Shown one piece after another: positions 38,546 to 48,054 of a stretch of DNA of 60,994 bases (position 1 is the stretch's first letter; each line of letters begins with the position of its first letter). The translations under genes were made by a program, and so were the position numbers. Origin of the DNA: Xenorhabdus stockiae (GTDB lineage: Bacteria > Pseudomonadota > Gammaproteobacteria > Enterobacterales > Enterobacteriaceae); the NCBI RefSeq assembly GCF_002632825.1, contig NZ_NJAJ01000028.1, positions 1 to 60,994 of the forward strand, written 5' to 3'. The notes under the pieces were generated by a model, which saw only the letters and a list, made by a program, of their open reading frames with translations, made no database searches and was not told the origin of the DNA.

Positions 38546-39736
38546 TTAAATGACTTTATGCGGGCCAAAACATTCGTAATGGATATGTTGTTCATGGATG
38601 TCCATTTTCAGAAGCTGAGCGGCGATATATTGCATGAAAGCGACCGGCCCACAGAGATAAAACTGCATTCCTTCTACATTTATTTCATCTTTTACCGAAG
38701 TCAGCTCCATTAACCCTGTCTGTTGGTAATCTGCGCCGTAATTATCTTCATTTCTGGGTTCGCGATACCAGACCTGATAATTGATATTAGGCATGGATTC
38801 GGCAATCGCCTTTACTTTTTCTGAGAAGGCATGATAACCACCATGTTCTGCTGCGTGAAACCAATTGACGGTACTAGGATGTTGTTGTTTATGCAGATAT
38901 TGCAGCATACTCATCATCGGAGTCAGGCCGACACCGGCAGAGATCAGCGTAACAGGAGTATCAGGCTGGATATCAAGGAAGAAATCGCCTCGCGGTGCGG
39001 ACAGTAATACAGTATCCCCTTCCTGTACTTTATCGTGCATATAGCTGGATACCCTACCATGAGATTCCCTTTTAATGGCGATTTGATAGTGAGTTTCATT
39101 TGGTGCGGCAGTTAATGAATACTGACGAATTTCACGATGCTCAAAAGCAGGATCTTCCAGATAAATACTCAAGTATTGCCCCGGTTTATAATCTAAGACT
39201 TTACCTCCATCGACAGGCACAAATTCAAAACTGGTAATAATATCGCTTTGCGGTTGTTTCCGGCTGACACGAAACTGACGCAGACCACGCCATCCTCCCG
39301 CCGAAAGTTCACCACTCTGATAAATTTCTTCTTCACGATTGATAAAAACACCGGCTAATACGTCGTAGGCTTTTCCCCAGGCATCCAGCACTTCTTCTGC
39401 CGGATGAAACATTTCATCAATTGTTGCTAATAGATGAGTTCCCACAATTTGGTAGTGTTCCGGCTGAATATTCAGGCTTGCATGTTTGTGAGCAATCTTT
39501 TCTACCGCCGGTAACAGAGCAGATAAGTTATCGATATTAGCCGCATAAGCACACAGGGCATTGAAAAGAGCCTGACGCTGATCACCGTTACTCTGGTGGC
39601 TCATATTAAAGATATTCTGTAATTCAGGGTTATGACTGAACATGCGTTCATAAAAATGAGCAGTTAATTTTGGCCCGGTAGAAACAATCAGCGGAATAGT
39701 GGATTTTATAGTTGCGATAGTTTGACTGTCTAACAT
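38546..39736 (-). CDS. hmp: Flavohaemoprotein / NO dioxygenase
   Basis: Hmp oxidises nitric oxide to nitrate with O2 and NADH. The 396-residue protein (same as E. coli) has a globin domain with haem His85 ([11 protein letters not shown]), and FAD- and NAD-binding domains of the ferredoxin reductase type ([36 protein letters not shown]). Start MLDSQTIA at 39736 aligns with E. coli; upstream frame extension is ignored. An NsrR palindrome overlaps its promoter. It is divergent from glyA, as in E. coli. Confidence 0.96.
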   Translation of the reverse strand: MLDSQTIATIKSTIPLIVSTGPKLTAHFYERMFSHNPELQNIFNMSHQSNGDQRQALFNALCAYAANIDNLSALLPAVEKIAHKHASLNIQPEHYQIVGTHLLATIDEMFHPAEEVLDAWGKAYDVLAGVFINREEEIYQSGELSAGGWRGLRQFRVSRKQPQSDIITSFEFVPVDGGKVLDYKPGQYLSIYLEDPAFEHREIRQYSLTAAPNETHYQIAIKRESHGRVSSYMHDKVQEGDTVLLSAPRGDFFLDIQPDTPVTLISAGVGLTPMMSMLQYLHKQQHPSTVNWFHAAEHGGYHAFSEKVKAIAESMPNINYQVWYREPRNEDNYGADYQQTGLMELTSVKDEINVEGMQFYLCGPVAFMQYIAAQLLKMDIHEQHIHYECFGPHKVI

Positions 39737-39773
39737 CATGATCTCCTGAATTTTTAAATCATGCTCAATTGAT

Positions 39774-39796
39774 AAGTTGCATTTTAAATGCAACTT
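39774..39796 (-). promoter_or_regulatory. NsrR operator of hmp
   Basis: A 23-bp perfect palindrome from AAGTTGCATTT to AAATGCAACTT around a central T. It fits the NsrR consensus AANATGCATTT-N-AAATGCATNTT with one change in each arm, and lies 38 nt ahead of hmp. Nitric oxide would relieve repression. Confidence 0.9.
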
Positions 39797-39957
39797 ATTA
39801 TTCAGTGAAAGAGCTTAAAGTAAAAAGCAGAAATTATTTTGACTTAAATCAAAATCGCAGGATTTGTGAAACAACAATATTTGACAGGAATCACAAAGAT
39901 CAATGATAAATCCCGGACGGATAAAAAACATTATGGGCTATAGGGCGGTAGGTCTTA

Positions 39958-39973
39958 AAGCAATCGTTTGCGT
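39958..39973 (+). promoter_or_regulatory. PurR operator of glyA
   Basis: AAGCAATCGTTTGCGT resembles the E. coli glyA PurR box AGGTAATCGTTTGCGT. It lies 108 nt ahead of glyA. No clear MetR dyad was found in 39797-40080, which is otherwise geneless. Confidence 0.78.
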
Positions 39974-40080
39974 AAAATGTCCTGTCAAGACTATCTCATT
40001 TGATAAAAAGAGTTTACACTGTGTCACATTCTGGCCCTCAGGGGTATTTTTCAAAGATGTAGCTGAGTCAGGAGAACCAA

Positions 40081-41334
40081 ATGCTAAAGCGTGAAATGAA
40101 TATTGCGAATTATGATCCCGAACTGTGGCAGGCGATGGAGCAGGAGGTTCGTCGTCAGGAAGAACACATTGAACTGATTGCTTCTGAAAACTACACCAGT
40201 CCAAGAGTTATGCAGGCTCAAGGCTCTCAGCTGACTAATAAGTATGCGGAAGGTTATCCGGGTAAACGCTACTATGGTGGCTGTGAGTACGTTGATATAG
40301 TTGAACAACTGGCAATTGACAGAGCAAAAGAGCTGTTTGGCGCAGATTATGCTAATGTCCAGCCGCATTCAGGTTCTCAGGCGAATATGGCGGTATATAT
40401 GACGCTGTTGCAACCCGGTGACACTGTTTTAGGGATGAATCTGGCACACGGTGGGCACCTGACTCACGGTTCTCCGGTCAACTTCTCTGGGAAACTTTAT
40501 AATGTTGTTCCCTATGGTATTGATGAAAATGGAAAAATTGATTACGACGATATCCGTAATCAGGCACTGAAACATCAGCCTAAAATGATCATCGGTGGCT
40601 TCTCTGCCTACTCTGGAGTGGTTGACTGGGCAAAAATGCGTGAAATTGCTGATGAAATCGGTGCATACCTTTTTGTTGATATGGCTCACGTTGCCGGCCT
40701 GATTGCCGCAGGTGTTTATCCAAACCCGGTTCCTCATGCTCATGTTGTGACAACGACAACCCACAAAACACTGGCAGGCCCACGCGGTGGTCTGATTCTG
40801 GCAAAAGGTGGGGATGAAGAGCTGTATAAAAAACTGAACTCTGCTGTTTTCCCTGGTGGTCAGGGTGGCCCGTTGATGCATGTTATTGCAGGTAAAGCGG
40901 TTGCGCTGAAAGAAGCCATGGAACCGGAATTCAAAACGTATCAGCAACAAGTCGCTAAGAATGCGAAAGTCATGGTAGATGTGTTTTTACAGCGTGGTTA
41001 CAACATTGTTTCCGGCAGCACTGAAAACCATTTGTTCCTGTTGGATCTGGTGGATAAAGATATTACGGGTAAAGAAGCTGATGCAGCATTAGGTCGTGCC
41101 AACATTACCGTCAATAAAAACAGCGTACCTAATGATCCTCGTAGCCCATTTGTCACTTCTGGTATTCGTATTGGTACCCCGGCAATTACCCGTCGTGGTT
41201 TCAAAGAAGCAGAAACCAGTGAACTGGCTGGCTGGATATGTGATGTGCTGGATAACATCAATGATGAAACGGTGATTGAAAGCGTTAAACAGAAAGTATT
41301 GGCAATCTGCGCAAAATATCCGGTCTACGCATAA
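40081..41334 (+). CDS. glyA: Serine hydroxymethyltransferase
   Basis: GlyA makes glycine and methylene-THF from serine, feeding purine and thymidylate synthesis. The 417-residue protein equals E. coli in length and has the PLP lysine block [28 protein letters not shown], and YGGCEYVD. The ATG follows AGGAGAACCA. Purine control (PurR box) links it to purL elsewhere in the window. A terminator follows. Confidence 0.98.
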   Translation: MLKREMNIANYDPELWQAMEQEVRRQEEHIELIASENYTSPRVMQAQGSQLTNKYAEGYPGKRYYGGCEYVDIVEQLAIDRAKELFGADYANVQPHSGSQANMAVYMTLLQPGDTVLGMNLAHGGHLTHGSPVNFSGKLYNVVPYGIDENGKIDYDDIRNQALKHQPKMIIGGFSAYSGVVDWAKMREIADEIGAYLFVDMAHVAGLIAAGVYPNPVPHAHVVTTTTHKTLAGPRGGLILAKGGDEELYKKLNSAVFPGGQGGPLMHVIAGKAVALKEAMEPEFKTYQQQVAKNAKVMVDVFLQRGYNIVSGSTENHLFLLDLVDKDITGKEADAALGRANITVNKNSVPNDPRSPFVTSGIRIGTPAITRRGFKEAETSELAGWICDVLDNINDETVIESVKQKVLAICAKYPVYA

Positions 41335-41377
41335 CTTAGAATAATTATTGAGTATAAATACTGAATAAATAGTTAAT

Positions 41378-41411
41378 AAGCCCGTCTCATTAGTTTTGAG
41401 CGGGTTTTTTT
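41378..41411 (+). terminator. Terminator of glyA
   Basis: CCCG-T-CTCA pairs with TGAG-CGGG across a short loop, followed by TTTTTTT. Confidence 0.88.
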
Positions 41412-41446
41412 GCATTAAACTTTTGCATTAAACACGGGGGCAAAGG

Positions 41447-42673
41447 ATGGTTGTTCCATCAACATTTTGGCTGGGATTAGGCTATTTCACCTATTTCTTT
41501 TCTTTTGGGATCTTTTTACCATTCTGGTCAGTCTGGTTACAGGGAGAAGGCATTACTCCTTCCATGATTGGCATAATATTAGGCATTGGTTTGGTTTCCC
41601 GTTTTGTTGGCAGTCTCATTATTTCTCCTACCGTTAAAGATCCTGCCAAATTAATTACAGCGTTAAGATTATTATCTTTTCTGGCTTTGATCTTTGCGGT
41701 CAGTTTTTCTTTTGGCAGCCACTGGGCTTGGATTTGCCTTGTAATGATAGGGTTTAACCTGTTTTTTTCGCCGTTAGTCCCTTTATCAGATGCTTTAGCG
41801 GGTACATGGCAAAAGCAGTTTACTTTTGATTATGGCAAAGTGCGTGTGTGGGGATCGATTGCCTTTATTATCAGTTCTTCTTTAACCGGTATATTACTCT
41901 CTTCCTCCGGTATTGAGTTTGGATCAAATGTCAGTATTTCCTTTGATAAACTCAATGACTGGATTGGTGGTAATTTATTTGGTCATCACCAGATTATCCT
42001 TGCTTCTCTGATTATCAGTGTTGCCATTATGCTGTCAGGTATGATGCTGAAACCGTCTATTATGCCTGCGGGTAAAATCAAGGTAGAAAACGCCAATACA
42101 ATATCATTCAAAAAGTTATTATCCGAAAAATCAGTGTGGCAGTTTTTATTATGTGTCACGCTATTACAGGCCGCTCATGCTGGTTATTACAGCTTTGGTT
42201 CCATTTATTGGGAAAAAGCCGGTTATTCTTCATCAACTATCGGTTATCTCTGGTCACTGGGTGTAGTAGCTGAAGTTGTTATTTTTACCTTCAGCAAACA
42301 GCTATTCCGCCGCTGGAGCGCTCGCAGTCTTCTGCTACTTTCTGCTATTTGTGGGGTGATTCGCTGGGGATTAATGGGAGCATTCACGGAACTACCCGTG
42401 CTGATTATTATTCAAATCCTGCACTGTGGGACTTTCACTGTCTGCCATTTAGCGGCGATGCGTTTTATCGGTGCCAGAAAAGAAAATGAAGTGATTCGCT
42501 TACAGTCAGTCTACTCTGCGTTAGCAATGGGAGGCGGCATCGCTGTTATGAGTGCGGTAGGCGGTTTCCTGTATGAACATATGGGTGGCGGTATTTACTG
42601 GGTGATGGCACTGGTCGCATTACCGGCGATTTTCTTACGGCCTAAAGCTGAAGGTCAAATTCATTCGGTGTGA
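41447..42673 (+). CDS. hcaT: MFS transporter, HcaT-like (probable 3-phenylpropionate permease)
   Basis: A 408-residue, twelve-span major facilitator that closely follows E. coli HcaT (FWLGLGYFTYFFSFGIFLPF, LVMIGFNLFFSPLVPLSDAL, FDYGKVRVWGS, LHCGTFTVCHLAAMRF). It carries about 30 extra residues in the middle (SSSGIEFGSNVSISFDKL, then NDWIGGNLFGHH) relative to E. coli. No hca dioxygenase genes are nearby. Transport of phenylpropionate is therefore uncertain; cinnamic/aromatic acid traffic would fit this group's stilbene chemistry, but that is speculation. It lies between glyA and suhB. Confidence 0.83.
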   Translation: MVVPSTFWLGLGYFTYFFSFGIFLPFWSVWLQGEGITPSMIGIILGIGLVSRFVGSLIISPTVKDPAKLITALRLLSFLALIFAVSFSFGSHWAWICLVMIGFNLFFSPLVPLSDALAGTWQKQFTFDYGKVRVWGSIAFIISSSLTGILLSSSGIEFGSNVSISFDKLNDWIGGNLFGHHQIILASLIISVAIMLSGMMLKPSIMPAGKIKVENANTISFKKLLSEKSVWQFLLCVTLLQAAHAGYYSFGSIYWEKAGYSSSTIGYLWSLGVVAEVVIFTFSKQLFRRWSARSLLLLSAICGVIRWGLMGAFTELPVLIIIQILHCGTFTVCHLAAMRFIGARKENEVIRLQSVYSALAMGGGIAVMSAVGGFLYEHMGGGIYWVMALVALPAIFLRPKAEGQIHSV

Positions 42674-42717
42674 AATTAAATTATAAATAAGAAACAATAA
42701 ATTAATAAAAACTAAGT

Positions 42718-42745
42718 AAAAAGGGCACCTATCGTTTTGGTGCCC
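42718..42745 (-). terminator. Terminator of suhB
   Basis: GGGCACC / GGTGCCC stem (42723-42729, 42739-42745), followed on the minus strand by TTTTTAC. The hcaT-like gene ends upstream on the plus strand. Confidence 0.85.
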
Positions 42746-42779
42746 TGTAAATAACATTGCTCAGATAATTATTTTTTAA

Positions 42780-43583
42780 TTAACGTTTCAGTGCTTCAGT
42801 CAATTCTTCACGCATTTCAGACAGCATATCTTTAACAATACGTGGGCTGCCTGCAACGATATTACCGGAACTGATGTAGTTGTGACCACCAACGAAGTCA
42901 GTCACGATACAGCCGGATTCACGTACCAGCAGTTCACCACCCATGAAATCCCATGGTTTCAGGCCAATCTCGAAATAACCATCAACACGGCCGGCAGCAA
43001 CATAAGCCATATCCAGTGCTGCGGAACCGGTGCGACGGAAATCTGCGCAGCGTTCAAATAATTTACCCAATACGTTCATATAAGGGATAGCGTGTTGTTT
43101 AGCTTTGAATGGGAAACCGGTAGCAATGATAGTGCCATCCAGATCACGGGCGTTCGCACCACGCAGGCGATAGCCATTCAGCTGTGCACCCTGACCGCGG
43201 GTAGCAGTGAACAGTTCGTTACGCATGGGATCGTAAACCACAGCAACTTCGGTGCGGCCTTTGATGCGCACAGCAATGGAAACAGCGAAATGAGGGAGAC
43301 GTTTGATAAAGTTGGTGGTGCCATCCAGTGGATCGATTACCCATTGGACATCGCTATCTTCACCTAAGTGTTCACCAGTTTCTTCAGTGATAATAGTATG
43401 CTTAGGGTAGGACTTGCGGATAATGTCAATAATCATGCTTTCTGCATCACGATCAACGTTAGTGACAAAATCGTTACTGCCTTTTTGGCTTGCTTCAACA
43501 GCGTCAGGAGTTTCATAGCTTTTGGCAATGTGGTTGCCGGCCTTACGAGCAGCGCGTATAGCGATATTTAGCATCGGATGCAT
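42780..43583 (-). CDS. suhB: Inositol-1-monophosphatase / transcription factor SuhB
   Basis: SuhB is a Mg-dependent inositol monophosphatase and a subunit of the rRNA antitermination complex. The 267-residue protein (same as E. coli) has the catalytic motifs TEETGEHLG, WVIDPLDGTTNF and DFMGGELLVRESG, and starts MHPMLNIAIRAARKAGN. It is divergent from trmJ, a conserved arrangement. Confidence 0.97.
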   Translation of the reverse strand: MHPMLNIAIRAARKAGNHIAKSYETPDAVEASQKGSNDFVTNVDRDAESMIIDIIRKSYPKHTIITEETGEHLGEDSDVQWVIDPLDGTTNFIKRLPHFAVSIAVRIKGRTEVAVVYDPMRNELFTATRGQGAQLNGYRLRGANARDLDGTIIATGFPFKAKQHAIPYMNVLGKLFERCADFRRTGSAALDMAYVAAGRVDGYFEIGLKPWDFMGGELLVRESGCIVTDFVGGHNYISSGNIVAGSPRIVKDMLSEMREELTEALKR

Positions 43584-43708
43584 GGGGTATCTTCCACCAG
43601 AATTTTAAAGAACGGGAAACAAATCGGCGCGCAGTATAGCAGTAGTTCGTCAAAATGACTAATGCTGTGTTAAGATATTCGGCTCTTATACTGAAATTAA
43701 AAGCCGTC

Positions 43709-44470
43709 ATGTTAGAGAACATCCGCATTATCCTGGTAGAAACTTCCCACACGGGCAACATGGGTTCAACTGCCAGAGCTATGAAAACCATGGGGTTAAC
43801 CAATCTGTATCTGGTCAATCCGCTTGTTTTGCCTGATTCTCATGCAATCGCACTTTCCGCAGGTGCCAGTGATGTCATTGGTAATGCAACGATTGTGGAT
43901 TCGCTGGATGAAGCACTGTCCGGGTGTGAATTGGTTATCGGAACCAGTGCCCGTTCCCGTACACTTTCCTGGCCAATGGTGGAACCGCGGGAGTGTGGTG
44001 AACGCTGTGTCAGCGCTGTTCAGAACTCACCGGTAGCTATCGTTTTCGGTCGTGAACGTGTGGGTCTGACTAACGAAGAACTCCAGAAGTGTCACTACCA
44101 TCTTTATATTCCTACTAACCCGGAATATGGTTCGCTGAATCTGGCTATGGCTGTTCAGTTGGTCAGTTATGAGATCCGAATGGCGTATCTTGCTCTTACT
44201 GCTCAGGAAAAACAGGAAAAAGCGGATGCGACAGAGCATGAAGCGGAATACCCGCCTGTTGAAGATATGGAGCGTTTTTACCAGCATCTTGAACAGGTAT
44301 TAAGTCATTCCGGCTTTATTCGCAAAGCGCACCCTGGGCAAATAATGAACAGATTACGGCGTCTTTATACCCGTGCCCGTCCGGAAACTCAGGAGTTAAA
44401 TATCCTGCGTGGCATTCTGACTTCTATGGAAAAATGGGCTAATAAATCGTCTGAATCCGGTCGGAAATAG
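43709..44470 (+). CDS. trmJ: tRNA (cytidine/uridine-2'-O-)-methyltransferase TrmJ
   Basis: TrmJ methylates the 2'-OH of residue 32 in several tRNAs. The 253-residue SPOUT protein has [39 protein letters not shown], and [19 protein letters not shown], the knotted SAM-binding elements. Start MLENIRI at 43709 aligns with E. coli; the frame is open 54 nt upstream without homology. iscR follows 139 nt downstream. Confidence 0.95.
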   Translation: MLENIRIILVETSHTGNMGSTARAMKTMGLTNLYLVNPLVLPDSHAIALSAGASDVIGNATIVDSLDEALSGCELVIGTSARSRTLSWPMVEPRECGERCVSAVQNSPVAIVFGRERVGLTNEELQKCHYHLYIPTNPEYGSLNLAMAVQLVSYEIRMAYLALTAQEKQEKADATEHEAEYPPVEDMERFYQHLEQVLSHSGFIRKAHPGQIMNRLRRLYTRARPETQELNILRGILTSMEKWANKSSESGRK

Positions 44471-44520
44471 GATCAGAAATGGGGCTTGTGAGCGGTAACA
44501 GGATGAAAGACAACTAAATA

Positions 44521-44570
44521 ATAGTTGAGTAAATTACTAGGTTAAATAGTTGACTAAAACGCTCAGGAAT
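44521..44570 (+). promoter_or_regulatory. Two IscR type 1 sites at the isc promoter
   Basis: ATAGTTGAGTAAATTACTAG (from 44521) and ATAGTTGACTAAAACGCTCA (from 44546) each match the first half of the type 1 motif ATASYYGACT and keep partial symmetry in the second half. They adjoin each other, spanning about 25 bp each, as at the E. coli iscR promoter. Holo-IscR repression of the operon is expected. Confidence 0.8.
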
Positions 44571-44609
44571 GCCACAATTTGACCCATATTTCACCATGGA
44601 GTTTTTGTT

Positions 44610-45104
44610 ATGAGACTGACATCAAAAGGACGTTATGCGGTAACTGCCATGTTAGATGTGGCATTGCATTCACAAGAAGGGCCGGTGCCACTAGCTGACA
44701 TATCTGAACGTCAGGGAATTTCCCTTTCCTATCTTGAGCAGTTGTTTTCTCGCCTACGTAAGAATGGTCTGGTTTCTAGCGTCCGTGGTCCGGGTGGCGG
44801 TTATCTGCTGGGCAGAGATGCCGGTAAGATTTTCGTTGCCGAAGTAATTTCTGCTGTTGATGAATCCGTAGATGCAACTCGCTGTCAGGGCAGGGAAGGC
44901 TGTCAGGGTGGTGATCGCTGTCTGACTCATACATTATGGCGTGATCTTAGCGAGCGCATTACGAGCTTCCTGAACAGCATCAGTTTAGAAGAATTAGTGA
45001 ACAACCAAGAAGTTTTAGACGTTGCTGATCGTCAAGACAGCGATAAGCGCCGTACAGCTAATGGCCGGGTTCAAGAAATGATTAACGTTAACCTGCGTGC
45101 TTAA
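44610..45104 (+). CDS. iscR: Fe-S cluster regulator IscR
   Basis: IscR represses isc when it carries a [2Fe-2S] cluster and acts in apo form at other promoters. The 164-residue Rrf2-family protein has the winged HTH ([18 protein letters not shown]) and cluster ligands Cys92, Cys98, Cys104 and His107 in [17 protein letters not shown], as in E. coli. First gene of the isc operon. Confidence 0.98.
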   Translation: MRLTSKGRYAVTAMLDVALHSQEGPVPLADISERQGISLSYLEQLFSRLRKNGLVSSVRGPGGGYLLGRDAGKIFVAEVISAVDESVDATRCQGREGCQGGDRCLTHTLWRDLSERITSFLNSISLEELVNNQEVLDVADRQDSDKRRTANGRVQEMINVNLRA

Positions 45105-45164
45105 ATTAGTGGTAAATAAGCGGCAAACAAATGTATTAAAAGTGTCTTACGGAGCATGTGAGCA

Positions 45165-46379
45165 ATGAAATTACCCATTTATTTGGACTATTCAGCAACA
45201 ACGCCGGTTGACCCTCGTGTTGCTGAAAAGATGATGAATTATCTGACTATGGACGGGGTTTTCGGTAACCCTGCTTCCCGGTCACACCGTTTTGGCTGGC
45301 AGGCTGAAGAAGCGGTTGATATTGCGCGTAACCAGATTGCTGATCTTATCGGTGCCGACCCGCGTGAAATCGTCTTTACTTCAGGTGCAACAGAGTCAGA
45401 TAACCTCGGTATTAAGGGTGCAGCGAAATTCTATCAGAAAAAAGGCAAGCACATTATTACCAGTAAAACTGAACATAAAGCTGTTTTGGATACTTGTCGT
45501 CAGTTGGAGCGTGAAGGTTTTGAAGTGACTTACCTTTCACCAATGAGCAACGGCATGATCGATCTGAAAGAGCTGGAAGCCACAATGCGTGACGATACGA
45601 TTCTGGTTTCTATCATGCACGTCAACAACGAAATTGGTATTGTTCAGGACATCGTGACCATCGGTGATATGTGCCGCAGTCGTGGCATCATTTTCCACGT
45701 TGATGCGACTCAGAGTGTCGGAAAACTGCCTATTGACCTCAGCAAACTGAAAGTTGACCTGATGTCTTTCTCGGCTCATAAGATTTATGGCCCGATGGGT
45801 ATCGGCGGTCTGTATGTTCGTCGCAAACCTCGTATCCGTATTGAAGCACAGCAGCACGGCGGCGGTCATGAACGTGGTATGCGTTCCGGTACACTGCCTG
45901 TTCACCAGATCGTCGGCATGGGCGAAGCCTACCGCATTGCAAAAGAAGAACTGCAAGCCGAGTCAGAACGTCTGCGTGGTTTACGTCTGCGTTTATGGAA
46001 CGGTATCAAAGATATTGAAGAAGTTTACCTGAACGGTGATTTGGAACTGGGTGCGCCACACATTCTGAATGTCAGCTTCAATTATGTTGAAGGTGAATCA
46101 TTGATGATGTCACTGAAAGACTTAGCGGTTTCTTCCGGTTCAGCATGTACTTCTGCGAGCCTGGAGCCTTCCTATGTTCTGCGCGCACTGGGCATGAATG
46201 ATGAGCTGGCACACAGTTCTATTCGTTTCTCTTTGGGGCGTTTTACCACAGAAGAAGAAATAGACTATGCAATCAAGTTGATTCATAACGCGATTGGTCA
46301 TCTGCGTGATCTTTCTCCATTGTGGGAAATGTTCAAGCAGGGAGTGGATCTCAGCACCATCGAATGGTCTCATCATTAA
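45165..46379 (+). CDS. iscS: Cysteine desulfurase IscS
   Basis: IscS is the PLP-dependent sulfur donor for Fe-S clusters, tRNA thiolation and thiamine. The 404-residue protein equals E. coli. PLP lysine in [11 protein letters not shown] and the catalytic Cys in [16 protein letters not shown] are intact, with the Fe-S/IscU contact end [13 protein letters not shown]. Gap to iscU is 24 nt. Confidence 0.98.
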   Translation: MKLPIYLDYSATTPVDPRVAEKMMNYLTMDGVFGNPASRSHRFGWQAEEAVDIARNQIADLIGADPREIVFTSGATESDNLGIKGAAKFYQKKGKHIITSKTEHKAVLDTCRQLEREGFEVTYLSPMSNGMIDLKELEATMRDDTILVSIMHVNNEIGIVQDIVTIGDMCRSRGIIFHVDATQSVGKLPIDLSKLKVDLMSFSAHKIYGPMGIGGLYVRRKPRIRIEAQQHGGGHERGMRSGTLPVHQIVGMGEAYRIAKEELQAESERLRGLRLRLWNGIKDIEEVYLNGDLELGAPHILNVSFNYVEGESLMMSLKDLAVSSGSACTSASLEPSYVLRALGMNDELAHSSIRFSLGRFTTEEEIDYAIKLIHNAIGHLRDLSPLWEMFKQGVDLSTIEWSHH

Positions 46380-46403
46380 TCAGACAGTTTCAGGAGTAAC
46401 GAC

Positions 46404-46790
46404 ATGGCTTACAGCGAAAAAGTAATTGATCACTACGAGAATCCACGCAATGTAGGGTCATTTGATAGTGAAGATCCTTCAGTGGGTAGTGGAATGGTTG
46501 GTGCGCCGGCTTGTGGTGACGTCATGAGACTGCAAATTAAAGTCAGCGATGACGGTATTATCGAAGACGCACGTTTTAAAACTTATGGCTGCGGCTCCGC
46601 GATTGCATCCAGTTCTCTGGTAACAGAGTGGATGAAAGGAAAATCACTGGATCAGGCAGAAGCAATCAAAAACACTGAGATTGCCGATGAACTGGAGCTG
46701 CCACCAGTGAAAATTCACTGTTCTATTCTGGCAGAAGATGCAATTAAAGCTGCGATTGCAGATTATAAGAGCAAGCGTCAGGCCAAATAA
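46404..46790 (+). CDS. iscU: Fe-S scaffold protein IscU
   Basis: IscU holds the nascent cluster. The 128-residue protein keeps Cys37 (GAPACGDVM), Cys63 (YGCGSAIASSS), His105 and Cys106 (KIHCSILAEDAI), and the HscA-binding LPPVK at 99-103. A full ERIC element follows before iscA, which in E. coli lies only about 30 nt downstream. Confidence 0.98.
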   Translation: MAYSEKVIDHYENPRNVGSFDSEDPSVGSGMVGAPACGDVMRLQIKVSDDGIIEDARFKTYGCGSAIASSSLVTEWMKGKSLDQAEAIKNTEIADELELPPVKIHCSILAEDAIKAAIADYKSKRQAK

Positions 46791-46800
46791 TTCTTCTAAA

Positions 46801-46926
46801 TATACCCTATGGATTTCGAGTTGTATCGAGGCGGCAAGAGAATGAATCCCTAGGAGCATAGATGACTATGTGACTGGGGTGAATGAGTGTAGCCAACAAA
46901 GAGACAACTTGAAATACGACGGGTAA
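46801..46926 (+). repeat. ERIC element between iscU and iscA
   Basis: A 126-bp full-length element with TATACCC and GGGTAAA ends, cores AATGAATCCCTAGGAGCATA and GTGACTGGGGTGAATGAG, and AGCCAACAAAGAGACAACTT. It begins 10 bp after the iscU stop and widens the iscU-iscA gap to 260 bp. Confidence 0.93.
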
Positions 46927-47050
46927 ATATAATTCTGGTGGATATTGTTTTAATATCCACCTTTACTGATTTTGAAGATGGCAGCTTTGAAGGTGATAGC
47001 TTCAAAGATAATAGTATTCAAAATTAATAGTTTTAAAAGTGAGGTGTTGT

Positions 47051-47374
47051 ATGTCAATTTCCCTGACAGAAAGTGCAGCCCAGCGTGTTTTGGCTTTCCT
47101 TGATAATCGTGGAAAAGGTGTTGGTCTGCGTCTGGGAGTGAGAACTTCCGGCTGTTCTGGTATGGCATATGTACTTGAATTTGCTGATACAGTTAATGAT
47201 GAAGATCAGATTTTTGAAGATAAGGGCGTGAAAGTTATCGTTGACGGTAAAAGCATTGTTTACCTTGATGGAACTGAGTTGGATTTTGTCAAAGAAGGCC
47301 TGAATGAAGGCTTTAAATTCAACAACCCCAATGTTTCCGGCGAATGCGGCTGTGGGGAAAGTTTTAACGTTTAA
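47051..47374 (+). CDS. iscA: A-type Fe-S carrier IscA
   Basis: IscA is an A-type carrier that takes clusters or iron to targets. The 107-residue protein has the three ligands Cys35 (TSGCSGMAY) and the CGC pair in [10 protein letters not shown]. The start [10 protein letters not shown] at 47051 fits E. coli and has GAGG upstream; an earlier in-frame start adds four residues only. hscB follows after 31 nt. Confidence 0.97.
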   Translation: MSISLTESAAQRVLAFLDNRGKGVGLRLGVRTSGCSGMAYVLEFADTVNDEDQIFEDKGVKVIVDGKSIVYLDGTELDFVKEGLNEGFKFNNPNVSGECGCGESFNV

Positions 47375-47405
47375 CCCCCGTATTTTGCGAAACCAAGAGT
47401 AACTT

Positions 47406-47927
47406 ATGGACTACTTTACTTTATTCGGGTTGCCTGCGCGTTATGCAATCGATCGCCAACAATTAGCGACCCGCTATCAGGAGTTACAGCGTCAGTTTCA
47501 TCCTGATCGTTTTGCCAACCAGCCAGAGCGTGAAAAAACGCTGGCACTTCAACAGGCTGCAACCATTAATGATGGTTACCAGACTCTGAAACACCCCCTG
47601 AAACGTGCAGAATATATGCTATCTCAGCAAGGGTTTAACTTATCCAGTGAACAGCACACGATGCAGGATACGGCTTTCCTGATGCAACAGTTAGAGTTGC
47701 GTGAAGAGCTTGATGTTATTGAGCATAGTGCCGAGCCGGATGCTGCATTGGCTGGTTTTTCATCTCGCCTGAATAAAATGATTAAAACTCGTAGTGAGCA
47801 GATGGAACAGCAGCTGGATGCAGAACAGTGGTCAATTGCAGCCGATACTGTCCGTAAGTTACGCTTTCTGGATAAATTGCAACAGCAGGTCGAACAGCTG
47901 GAAGAGCGGCTGTTGGATGATTTTTAG
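47406..47927 (+). CDS. hscB: Co-chaperone HscB
   Basis: HscB is the J-type co-chaperone that delivers IscU to HscA. The 173-residue protein has an N-terminal J domain with HPD at 32-34 (QFHPDRFAN) and a C-terminal three-helix IscU-binding domain rich in Gln/Glu. A shortened ERIC separates it from hscA. Confidence 0.96.
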   Translation: MDYFTLFGLPARYAIDRQQLATRYQELQRQFHPDRFANQPEREKTLALQQAATINDGYQTLKHPLKRAEYMLSQQGFNLSSEQHTMQDTAFLMQQLELREELDVIEHSAEPDAALAGFSSRLNKMIKTRSEQMEQQLDAEQWSIAADTVRKLRFLDKLQQQVEQLEERLLDDF

Positions 47928-47966
47928 CTGAATCGCGTTTTAGTGAACAATGCGGGGCTGATTTAG

Positions 47967-48032
47967 TATATCCGAGAAATTTCAAGTTATATCGAGGCCA
48001 ATGACAAAGAGGCAGCTTGAAAGACGGGTATA
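47967..48032 (+). repeat. Internally deleted ERIC between hscB and hscA
   Basis: Only both ends remain: TATATCCGAGAAATTTCAAG with TTATATCGAGGCC joined to AATGACAAAGAGGCAGCTTG and ACGGGTATA. The central stem with GAATCCCC is lost, leaving 66 bp. It ends 12 bp before the hscA ribosome site. Confidence 0.82.
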
Positions 48033-48054
48033 ATTGGTTTTTATAGGGGCACAC

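Noticed and set aside
40429-40950. Long minus-strand frame (173 codons) inside glyA
   Set aside because: It is the complement of well-conserved glyA codons, with a Phe/Asn/Cys-rich composition typical of shadow frames.
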